Shown: positions 1-6,192 of the stretch, piece after piece
How positions within the stretch are numbered: the first letter of the stretch is position 1
Layout of the letters: every line of letters begins with the position of its first letter
Assembly: GCA_004555855.1 (NCBI GenBank)
Contig: SFJQ01000021.1
Coordinates: 1-18,896, forward strand
Direction: 5' to 3'
DNA length: 18,896 nt
DNA from: [Eubacterium] saphenum
Lineage (GTDB): Bacteria; Bacillota; Clostridia; Oscillospirales; Ruminococcaceae
Translations under genes and position numbers: made by a program
Notes under the pieces: generated by a model
The model's input: the letters and a program-made list of their open reading frames with translations, nothing else
Database searches by the model: none
What the model was told of the DNA's origin: nothing

Positions 1-1
1 C

Positions 2-136
2 TGGGAATTTGTAGGTGGTTCTGGAAACAAATATTATACCATTATTTGGTACGACATCAACAATATTCCTGATGAAGTTTACGAGGCTGTAGAAAGAGAA
101 CAGAAAGATATTGAAGAGTGGTTAAACACCTTCTAA
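2..136 (+). CDS. C-terminal fragment of an unrecognised protein
   Basis: An open frame runs from the left edge of the window (frame 2) to a TAA at 134-136 and encodes 44 residues. It ends in an acidic stretch containing EVYEAVEREQ and EEWLNTF, which looks like a terminal amphipathic helix. The upstream part is outside the window, so no start or domain can be assigned. A strong intrinsic terminator 25 bp downstream supports this being the true 3' end of a gene. The fragment is AT-rich (about 36% GC by hand count over the first 120 bases) and uses AT-rich codons, unlike its neighbours. I do not recognise the family. Confidence 0.6.
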   Translation, partial: WEFVGGSGNKYYTIIWYDINNIPDEVYEAVEREQKDIEEWLNTF

Positions 137-161
137 TATAAATCACAAACCAAATAATTTT

Positions 162-202
162 GAGCCGTAAGGAAACTTGCGGCTCTTATTATTGTTTTTT
201 TC
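162..202 (+). terminator. Rho-independent terminator of the left-edge gene
   Basis: A 10-bp stem (GAGCCGTAAG with CTTGCGGCTC, one G-U pair) closes a GAAA tetraloop and is followed by TTATTATTGTTTTTTT. It lies just after the stop at 134-136. On the other strand the hairpin is followed only by AAAATTATTT, so it is at best a weak terminator for the minus-strand transcript arriving from the ECF gene. Confidence 0.85.
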
Positions 203-283
203 AAAGAAATGATTTTCATATTTGTAATCTCCGTAGTATTTATTTTGTAATTATATTATAACACAAAATGAGTTTGTAATATT

Positions 284-802
284 TCAGCGCATCGCCTTCA
301 TTCTCCCGTACAGTTTCTCCAGCAGTTTCCTCAGCGGCACAAAAAGCACCAGCGCAATCACGAAATTCCCCGCGCAGTGAAGCAGGTCAAACGGAATGCC
401 CGAAACCCACTTTCCCGCAGCGTAACCAAACCCGCCGATGAAGATATCGACGGGCGCACAAAACGCGCCGAAAAGCAGCCCGAAAGCTCCCGAAATAACC
501 GCCCACAAAAGCGGGTTTTCCTGCTTTCTGAAAGCAATCGCGACAAAAACGAGAATTGCCCAGATGTAGAGGTAGCAGATGTTCCACAAGCCTATCCCGA
601 ACAGCAGAATATCCAGAATTACATAAACGTACACGGAGTACAGGCTCTTTTTCCCGAAAACCACCGCGAAAACCATCACCAGAAGCGACACAGGCTCGAT
701 GTTCGGCAGCCCGCTCATCGCCACTTGCAGCGCGAACATCAAGCCCCCCAGCACCCCGAAAAGCGCGGTTTCACACAGGAGCAGCTTTTTCTCAGCTTGC
801 AA
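284..802 (-). CDS. ECF transporter S component, probable cobalamin uptake
   Basis: The product (172 aa from this start) is a small integral membrane protein with about five to six hydrophobic helices, for example FGVLGGLMFALQVAM, SLLVMVFAVVFG and FVIALVLFVPL. It ends in a basic tail. Size and topology match substrate-binding S components of energy-coupling factor transporters, which dock onto a shared EcfT/EcfA/EcfA' module. None of those partners is in the window. Cobalamin as substrate is inferred from the riboswitch-controlled DUF4430 gene that overlaps it upstream. I chose the TTG at 802 because GGAG lies 7 nt before it and it overlaps the upstream gene by only 11 nt. An ATG at 832 is in frame but has no Shine-Dalgarno and would overlap by 41 nt. 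Substrate identity is inference; the S-component call is fairly firm. Confidence 0.8.
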   Translation of the reverse strand: MQAEKKLLLCETALFGVLGGLMFALQVAMSGLPNIEPVSLLVMVFAVVFGKKSLYSVYVYVILDILLFGIGLWNICYLYIWAILVFVAIAFRKQENPLLWAVISGAFGLLFGAFCAPVDIFIGGFGYAAGKWVSGIPFDLLHCAGNFVIALVLFVPLRKLLEKLYGRMKAMR

Positions 803-1205
803 GAGTGTACTCCAGCTTGAAGCTGTCGCCATCGTTTACGGGAGTCGCGTCAACGCCCGTCATCGCGTACTCATCGCCGATGTAAAACGCCCAGTATGCG
901 CCGTCCTTGTCCCAGATTGCCTGCTCGCCGTCAACCACCTCGACCATCATGCCAAACTCGCTTTCGCTGCCCGAGATAATCTTCTCGTTTTTAAGCGCCG
1001 CGCCGAGATATTCTTCATCGGTGTGATAGGTAAAATCCTTCGCGCTCTTATCCGCGTGAACAACCGTGAGCGTGTAGGTTTTCGCGCCCTGCGTGGTTTT
1101 CGGCAGCAGGAAAAAGTAAATCCCGCAGAAAACTCCCGCGACAACCACAAGCGCGATTACCGCGATTATTATGCCCTTTTTGCTGACTTTTGACTTCTGT
1201 TCCAT
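792..1205 (-). CDS. Membrane-anchored DUF4430 (transcobalamin C-terminal-like) protein
   Basis: This 137-residue protein has a short basic N-terminus, one membrane helix (about residues 11-33, IIIAVIALVVVAGVFCGIYFF) and an extracellular beta-rich domain (about 42-135) with YTLTVVHADKS, YLGAALKNEKII and the AYWAFYIGDEYAMTGVDATPVNDGDSF-type ending. This pattern is typical of DUF4430, which resembles the beta domain of eukaryotic transcobalamin/intrinsic factor. In Firmicutes such proteins sit beside ECF S components and are thought to present a corrinoid to the transporter. The ATG at 1205 has AAAGGAG 8 nt upstream. A cobalamin riboswitch and terminator precede it, and its 3' end overlaps the S-component gene, so the two should be co-transcribed and translationally coupled. 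B12 specificity follows from the riboswitch, not from residues seen here. Confidence 0.82.
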   Translation of the reverse strand: MEQKSKVSKKGIIIAVIALVVVAGVFCGIYFFLLPKTTQGAKTYTLTVVHADKSAKDFTYHTDEEYLGAALKNEKIISGSESEFGMMVEVVDGEQAIWDKDGAYWAFYIGDEYAMTGVDATPVNDGDSFKLEYTLAS

Positions 1206-1225
1206 TTTTGTTTCTCCTTTAAGAT

Positions 1226-1266
1226 AAAATAAAAAGCCGCAGCGCTCCCGAAAAGAACGCCGCGGC
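1226..1266 (-). terminator. Riboswitch expression-platform terminator
   Basis: Read on the minus strand, GCCGCGGCGTTC (1266-1255) pairs with GAGCGCTGCGGC (1247-1236) over 12 bp with two G-U pairs and a 7-nt loop, followed by TTTTTATTTT. It lies between the cobalamin aptamer and the DUF4430 start at 1205. It is the expected OFF structure when cobalamin is bound. Confidence 0.85.
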
Positions 1267-1320
1267 CGTTTTTCCACAGCAAAGACGCGGGTTTTGTACA
1301 TCGCAAAACTCGCTAAAAAA

Positions 1321-1506
1321 ACGCTTCGTAGGTCTTCCGACTCGCGTTTATAAGGCAAATCAGCCTTCCCGATTGCTCAGTGACTAATTTTCATTCCGCA
1401 GACGCGGGATTTGCCAAGACGCTTACGGCGGCGGTACCGTCCGTGGATTTCACACGGTTCTCTTGTTCAGCACGCACGGTTCCTCGCCGCACGCGCCACG
1501 AAACGC
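1321..1506 (-). ncRNA. Cobalamin (B12) riboswitch aptamer
   Basis: Read on the minus strand, the segment carries the landmarks of the cobalamin riboswitch in order. They are a GTGTGAAATCCACGG element, CGGTACCGCCGCCGTAAGCG (the core usually written GGTCCCGCCACTGTGA), CACTGAGCAATCGGGAAGGC, and the B12 box as GAGTCGGAAGACCT near 1345-1331. A closing P1 helix can be drawn by hand: GCGTTTCGT (1506-1498) with ACGAAGCGT (1329-1321), nine pairs including two G-U. A sigma-A promoter lies immediately upstream and an intrinsic terminator downstream. It should repress the DUF4430/ECF pair when cobalamin is plentiful. Because comEC ends just upstream without a terminator, comEC read-through would also pass through it. 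Confidence 0.92.
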
Positions 1507-1522
1507 TGTATTCAACCTCGTC

Positions 1523-1551
1523 ATTATAACACACTTTTCCGTGATTGTCAA
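1523..1551 (-). promoter_or_regulatory. Sigma-A promoter of the cobalamin riboswitch transcript
   Basis: On the minus strand TTGACA (1551-1546) and TATAAT (1528-1523) are separated by exactly 17 bp; both hexamers are perfect consensus. Transcription would start near 1516, about 10 nt before the aptamer P1 helix. The TGA stop codon of comEC (1550-1548) lies inside the -35 hexamer. Confidence 0.9.
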
Positions 1552-3569
1552 GACAATTTTTCAATTTTTACGCGAACTTCTCCCCCGTCAAGCGGCGCGG
1601 AAAAGTCCCGATTTGCGCGTATATTTACGGCGTTTTCGGGGAGGGCGCGGGCTGAGTTTGCGAAGTAAATCGCCGTTTTCGCCGAGTTTTCCGTGCGCTT
1701 GGAGCTGCCGTGAAAAAGGACAAAATCGGCTGCGGTTTCGCGGTCGCCTGCCTTCGCGCACGCGATTGTGATGCCGTTCAGCGAAAGCCGCGCGGGGTTC
1801 TCGACAATTTGTGAGTTTTTCAACACATTTTGTGCAATTTCGCTCGTGAAAATCTCGCCCGTTTCCACCATTTCCGTCAGTTCTTTCAACGACAGCGCGC
1901 CGCCGTAATCCGCTTCAAATGCCGCAAGAACGCCGATTTTCACGGCACCGCGCTCCCGCAAGCATCGCGAAATATCATCGGCAAGCCCCGAGCCGTTTCC
2001 CGAAACGAACACAACCGCTTCCCTGCCGTGAAAAGCAATCGCCGCACTTGTGTCCGAATTGCCCACAAAGCGCATTTCTCTGCGGTTTTCGACCGTGCAG
2101 AACGAAATCAGCATCGACATAAGCGCAGCGACCGCCGTTCCCTCAAGGCAGCGGCGCATTGTCTTGATTGTGCCGAATGCGCCGACGGTGAGCAAAACCA
2201 CGCAGACTGCCGCCAAAATCCAAGCTCCCGCGAAGTCAAGCGAGAGAAACAGCCCGCGCGCCTGCCCGAAGAATTTCACGATATCCGAAACCAGCCGCAT
2301 CGCGAGGTCAATCGGCACGGCAAGCACACCCGCGCCCGTCACCCCGAGCAGCAGCAAAAACGTCATTCCGACCGCCATCAGCGGCATCACTATAATCGAT
2401 GTCAGCACGGCGCAGAGCGATACCCCTTTGAACACGGCGGAGCTTATCGGCGCGGTGCAGACGAGCGCGCAAAACGAGGCTGAGAGCGCCTTCACGGCTG
2501 CCGAGAGAAATTTTGCCTTATCGGGAAGCAATTGGCAGAGCTTTTCCGAGATTTTCGGCGACAGCACTCCCGCTCCGAAAACGCCCAGAACCGACATCGC
2601 AAAGCCGATGTCCAGCACCGCGCCCGGCGATATCAAAAGCAGCGCCGAAACCGCAAGGCAAAGCGTGTTGAGCGTTTCGGAGCTTCTTCGGAAAAGCGGC
2701 GCTGCTGCCGTGATAATAAACATCGCCGAGGCTCTCATAACCGACGCGGTTGCCCCGAAAAACACGACTGCTGCCACTGCCGTAAAAACCGACAAAACCG
2801 ACTTCAGCTTTCGGCGATTTCTCGGAACAAGCCCGAGCAAAACCGCCGCGAGTATCGAGAAATGCGCACCCGAAACGGCTGTGTAATGCGCTATTCCGCT
2901 GATTTTCGTCTGCTCCAAAAACGTCTGCGACAAAAATTCGTCTGTTCCGAACAAAATCGCCATCGCAATCTCGCCGCTTTCGCCCTGAACGTTCTCGCGA
3001 AGCGCCGCCGAAAGCTCACGGCGAACCGTGCCGATTACCGTGAAAAAGCTCGGGGTTGCGGGCTGAACCGAGTGAAATTCCTCGATCTCGCCCGAAAGCA
3101 AAATCTCCTTTGCAAGATTTTGCGTGAGATACTGCTCGTCCGCTTTGTCAAGCGAAATTGTCGCCTCGCAGACGCTGCCTTCCTCGAAAAGCCGCTCGCC
3201 CGAGAGCCTCACGTTTGCCGAAAGCCCGCCGATGTTCATTTTACCGACAAACACGGTCCTGCTTCCGGAGCCGCCGAGTATTTCCCCGACGGTAAACTCC
3301 GCGCGGACGGTTTCTCCCGCGTATGACAAAATCGGCTTGCAGTAAAAGTTGACGTGAAGCGTCATCAGCAAAAGCCCCGCGCTCAGTCCCGCGAAGCACG
3401 CCGAGAGCTTGTTTTTCTTTATCGCTGCGACAATTGCCGATATAGCCGCGGCGGGTATTATCCACACGAAAACGCTCCCCGCAAAATACGCGAGCAGCAT
3501 TCCCGCCGCCAGAAACGGCGCAAATCTCACCGCAGGCAGCGAGAAAATGGCTTTGTATCGCTGTTCCAT
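1548..3569 (-). CDS. comEC: ComEC/Rec2 family DNA-uptake channel, degenerate C-terminal domain
   Basis: This 673-residue polytopic membrane protein has the ComEC layout. There are two to three N-terminal helices, a soluble beta domain (about 75-170), the competence-domain core with HYTAVSGAHFSIL (about 228-240) and SVMRASAMFIITAAAP (about 276-291), further helices to about 485, and a soluble C-terminal domain. ComEC carries transforming DNA across the membrane. The tail aligns in layout with the metallo-beta-lactamase-like nuclease domain, but the metal-binding HxHxDH segment reads LAAFEADYGGAL (about 548-559), so the histidines are gone. I chose the ATG at 3569, which has GGAGAG 6 nt upstream; a TTG at 3581 lies just before it. 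No obvious promoter was seen in the 100 bp upstream, so it may be read from the amidohydrolase promoter. No terminator follows it. Confidence 0.9.
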   Translation of the reverse strand: MEQRYKAIFSLPAVRFAPFLAAGMLLAYFAGSVFVWIIPAAAISAIVAAIKKNKLSACFAGLSAGLLLMTLHVNFYCKPILSYAGETVRAEFTVGEILGGSGSRTVFVGKMNIGGLSANVRLSGERLFEEGSVCEATISLDKADEQYLTQNLAKEILLSGEIEEFHSVQPATPSFFTVIGTVRRELSAALRENVQGESGEIAMAILFGTDEFLSQTFLEQTKISGIAHYTAVSGAHFSILAAVLLGLVPRNRRKLKSVLSVFTAVAAVVFFGATASVMRASAMFIITAAAPLFRRSSETLNTLCLAVSALLLISPGAVLDIGFAMSVLGVFGAGVLSPKISEKLCQLLPDKAKFLSAAVKALSASFCALVCTAPISSAVFKGVSLCAVLTSIIVMPLMAVGMTFLLLLGVTGAGVLAVPIDLAMRLVSDIVKFFGQARGLFLSLDFAGAWILAAVCVVLLTVGAFGTIKTMRRCLEGTAVAALMSMLISFCTVENRREMRFVGNSDTSAAIAFHGREAVVFVSGNGSGLADDISRCLRERGAVKIGVLAAFEADYGGALSLKELTEMVETGEIFTSEIAQNVLKNSQIVENPARLSLNGITIACAKAGDRETAADFVLFHGSSKRTENSAKTAIYFANSARALPENAVNIRANRDFSAPLDGGEVRVKIEKLS

Positions 3570-3639
3570 TAAACTCTCCAACGCTATTCTCGTATTTTTT
3601 AAAAAAATTTACATTTTAACGCTTTAAAGGAAAATCTTA

Positions 3640-3668
3640 TTGACAGAAGAAAAATTTAGTGATATAAT
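3640..3668 (+). promoter_or_regulatory. Perfect sigma-A promoter, antisense to the amidohydrolase gene
   Basis: TTGACA (3640-3645) and TATAAT (3663-3668) are perfect consensus hexamers with a 17-bp spacer. Transcription would start near 3675, inside the 3' end of the minus-strand amidohydrolase gene, and run antisense through it toward the symporter operon at 4600. No plus-strand gene starts nearby. Confidence 0.65.
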
Positions 3669-3669
3669 A

Positions 3670-4485
3670 TTATTGTATAGTATTTTTTGACGAATGCAGG
3701 ATTTTTTTGGCATTTTCGCTGAACATCAGCGCAAGCTCGCGCTCCCCGAAACCAAAGCCGCGCAGAAGCTCTATATAATGCTTCTGGTCAGCCCACGGAG
3801 AGTCCGTTGCGAAAAGAATTTTGTCCGCGCCGTGCTTTTCGATAATCTTTTTGGCAACCTCGGGATAACGGTCGAGAACAACCGCCGTGTCCATATAAAC
3901 CGGTTTCCCGCAAAGCTTTTCCAGCACCTCTTCGCCGAGGTCGCAGCCGCCTAAATGCGCTAAAATCAGCTTGTCGTCGATTATGCCGCGCAGCTTGTCC
4001 AAAACCTCGAGCACCATATCCGGCGTGCAGTGAACATCGTTCGGGTAACCGACGTCAATTCCCGCGTGAGTGACGGTGTAAAGTCCGCGTTTCGCCGCGC
4101 CTTCGAGTATCCTCAGCACGCGCTTGTCGTTAAAACGAACGTCCTGATAATCGGGGTGAATTTTAATTCCGAACAGCCCTGCGTTCTTGACAAAATCAAG
4201 AATTTCATCGATATTTTCGCAGTCGGGGTGAATTGCGCCGGCGTAAATTATCCCGTCTTTGCCGTTCAACTCGGCAGCAAGACGGTTGATAGACTCAACC
4301 TGCCGCGGTAAAGTCGCAACGGGCAAAATCACAGAATAATCAACTCCCGAGCGCTTCATACTCTCCTTCAGAGAAGAAAGCGTGCCCTCGCGAAACGGCT
4401 TTACATTGCCCTTTTCGGCAAGATACGCGATTGTCTGCGCCGCGATTTTATCGGGAAATGTGTGGGTATGAAAATCTACTGTCAT
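3670..4485 (-). CDS. Metal-dependent amidohydrolase (amidohydrolase-2/TatD-like TIM barrel)
   Basis: This 271-residue protein has the metal-ligand series of the amidohydrolase superfamily. It shows DFHTHTF at the N-terminus (His6, His8), KIHPD (His110), TVTHAGID (His140), LAHLGG (His177) and FATDSPW (Asp228). Length and motif order fit PF04909-type TIM-barrel hydrolases or decarboxylases. The substrate cannot be told from sequence. The ATG at 4485 has GAGGAG 7 nt upstream; an in-frame TTG at 4506 lacks such a site. It has its own consensus promoter (4523-4551) and is divergent from the symporter/ior operon. A consensus antisense promoter overlaps its 3' end. It may share a transcript with comEC 100 bp downstream, since no clear terminator separates them. 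Confidence 0.85.
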   Translation of the reverse strand: MTVDFHTHTFPDKIAAQTIAYLAEKGNVKPFREGTLSSLKESMKRSGVDYSVILPVATLPRQVESINRLAAELNGKDGIIYAGAIHPDCENIDEILDFVKNAGLFGIKIHPDYQDVRFNDKRVLRILEGAAKRGLYTVTHAGIDVGYPNDVHCTPDMVLEVLDKLRGIIDDKLILAHLGGCDLGEEVLEKLCGKPVYMDTAVVLDRYPEVAKKIIEKHGADKILFATDSPWADQKHYIELLRGFGFGERELALMFSENAKKILHSSKNTIQ

Positions 4486-4522
4486 TTTAAATCTCCTCGT
4501 GTTCAATGATTTATCAAGTTAA

Positions 4523-4551
4523 ATTATATCACATTCAGACAGATTTTTCAA
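4523..4551 (-). promoter_or_regulatory. Sigma-A promoter of the amidohydrolase gene
   Basis: On the minus strand TTGAAA (4551-4546), a 17-bp spacer and TATAAT (4528-4523) precede the ATG at 4485. One mismatch from consensus in the -35 box. Confidence 0.85.
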
Positions 4552-4562
4552 TAGTTAATAAG

Positions 4563-4577
4563 CGGTTGGTTTAACCG
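4563..4577 (+). promoter_or_regulatory. Inverted repeat upstream of the symporter gene
   Basis: CGGTT and AACCG flank a 5-bp centre (GGTTT), 22 bp before the symporter start in the divergent intergenic region. It could be an operator or a small leader hairpin. No clear plus-strand sigma-A promoter was recognised beside it. Confidence 0.3.
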
Positions 4578-4599
4578 TTTGGAAAGGATACATAAATTT

Positions 4600-6174
4600 A
4601 TGGTAACAATGATAATTACGGGCGCGTTTCTCGTGCTGTTCTTCGCCGTGATGATTTTCATCGGCGTGAGAAGCCGCAAACACGCCTCGGACGTAAACGG
4701 CTTCGTTCTCGGCTCACGGTCGGTTGGCCCGTGGCTCTCGGCGTTCGCTTACGGCACTTCCTACTTCTCCGCAGTAATCTTTGTCGGTTACGCGGGACAA
4801 TTCGGCTGGAACTTCGGCGTTGCTTCAACGTGGATTGGCTTGGGAAACGCTTTCATCGGCTCGCTGCTCGCGTGGAGCATTCTCGGCAGAAGAACCCGCA
4901 TTATGACGCAGCACCTCTCCAGCAAGACAATGCCCGATTTCTTCGGCGCACGCTATAAATCGAAGAAGCTCAAAATCGCCGCTTCGATTATCACGTTCGT
5001 GTTCCTTATTCCCTACACCGCTTCGCTCTACAACGGTCTTTCAAGACTGTTCGCGATGGCGTTTAACGGAATCGACTACACAATCTGCGTGCTCGTTATG
5101 GCGATTCTCACGGGAATTTACGTCATCATCGGCGGCTATATGGCAACCGCTTGGAACGACTTTATTCAGGGTATGATTATGCTTATCGGCATTATCGCGG
5201 TTATCGGCGCTGTCCTCAACGACAACGGCGGTCTTGAAGCGGCAATGCAGTCGCTCGCGTCCGTTGAAGGCGAAGCAGGCTGGGAGGGCGCTTATTCCTC
5301 CTTCCTCGGTCCGAACCCGCTGTTTTTGCTGTTTGTCGTGCTGCTCACATCGCTCGGTACCTGGGGACTTCCGCAGATGGTCGGCAAGTTCTACGCAATC
5401 AAAAACGAGGACTCCATCAAAAAAGGCACCGTCATCTCCACGATTTTCGCGATTATCGTTGCGGGCGGCTGCTACTTCCTCGGCGGCTTCGGCAGACTTT
5501 ATGACGTTGACGTTAAGGCAAACGGCTTTGACGCGGTAATTCCGCAGATGCTCTCGACGCTTTCGCCCGTTATCATCGGTCTGGTTATCGTTCTGGTACT
5601 CTCGGCTTCGATGTCAACGCTCTCCTCGCTCGTCCTCACAAGCGGCTCCTCGATTACGCTCGACCTTATCGAACCGCTCAGCAAAAAGAAATTTGAAGAA
5701 AAGAAGAAGATGCTCATTATCCGCATTTTCATCGTGATTTTCATCGCTATTTCCGCCGCTATCGCAATCGTTCAGGCTAAGAGCAAAAATATGTTTATCG
5801 CGCAGATGATGGGCGTTTCGTGGGGAGCGCTTGCGGGTGCTTTCCTCGCGCCGTTCCTCTACGGACTTTACTGGAAAAAGACAACAAAAGCTGCCGTTGC
5901 TTCGTCGTTTGTGTTCGGCGTTGGACTGGAAATCGTTCAGCTTCTGGTGTCGCTCGGAGTGCTTGATGTAAAGGGCATTCCCGTGCTTTCGTTCGTGTTC
6001 ACGAACTCGCTTTATTCGGGCGTTTTTGCGATGCTCGGCGGTATCATCATTATCCCGATTGTAAGCCTGCTCACGCAGAAAACCCGTCCCGAAAACGCGG
6101 AAGAAATGTTTACCTGCTATTCCAAAACCAAGACTGTTGAAGTTATCGACAGCCTTGGCGATGATGAAAAATAA
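4600..6174 (+). CDS. Sodium:solute symporter (SSS family)
   Basis: This 524-residue protein is strongly hydrophobic with about 13 predicted membrane helices, in line with the LeuT-fold SSS family (PF00474). Family-like segments include GFVLGSRSVGPWLSAFAYG near the N-terminus, YNGLSRLFAMAFNGIDY, IIGGYMATAWNDFIQGMIM and LVLSASMSTLSSLVLTSGSS. It would import a solute with sodium ions. It is the first gene of the ior operon (18 bp to iorA), so an arylacetate, arylpyruvate or aromatic amino acid is a reasonable but unproven substrate. The ATG at 4600 follows AAAGGA with 11 nt between, a slightly long spacing; a second ATG at 4609 and an in-frame TTG at 4579 are alternatives. The short hydrophilic tail (CYSKTKTVEVIDS) is presumably cytoplasmic. 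Confidence 0.88.
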   Translation: MVTMIITGAFLVLFFAVMIFIGVRSRKHASDVNGFVLGSRSVGPWLSAFAYGTSYFSAVIFVGYAGQFGWNFGVASTWIGLGNAFIGSLLAWSILGRRTRIMTQHLSSKTMPDFFGARYKSKKLKIAASIITFVFLIPYTASLYNGLSRLFAMAFNGIDYTICVLVMAILTGIYVIIGGYMATAWNDFIQGMIMLIGIIAVIGAVLNDNGGLEAAMQSLASVEGEAGWEGAYSSFLGPNPLFLLFVVLLTSLGTWGLPQMVGKFYAIKNEDSIKKGTVISTIFAIIVAGGCYFLGGFGRLYDVDVKANGFDAVIPQMLSTLSPVIIGLVIVLVLSASMSTLSSLVLTSGSSITLDLIEPLSKKKFEEKKKMLIIRIFIVIFIAISAAIAIVQAKSKNMFIAQMMGVSWGALAGAFLAPFLYGLYWKKTTKAAVASSFVFGVGLEIVQLLVSLGVLDVKGIPVLSFVFTNSLYSGVFAMLGGIIIIPIVSLLTQKTRPENAEEMFTCYSKTKTVEVIDSLGDDEK

Positions 6175-6192
6175 TCTAAGGAGATTGATGTA

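Noticed and set aside
133..219. 28-codon minus-strand frame (ATG at 219) with GGAG 9 nt upstream
   Set aside because: It is built over the terminator hairpin of the left-edge gene and ends in that gene's last codons; its sequence gives no support for a real peptide.
245..260. TATAAT-like sequence on the minus strand (260-255)
   Set aside because: No acceptable -35 hexamer lies at 16-18 bp and there is no gene to serve.
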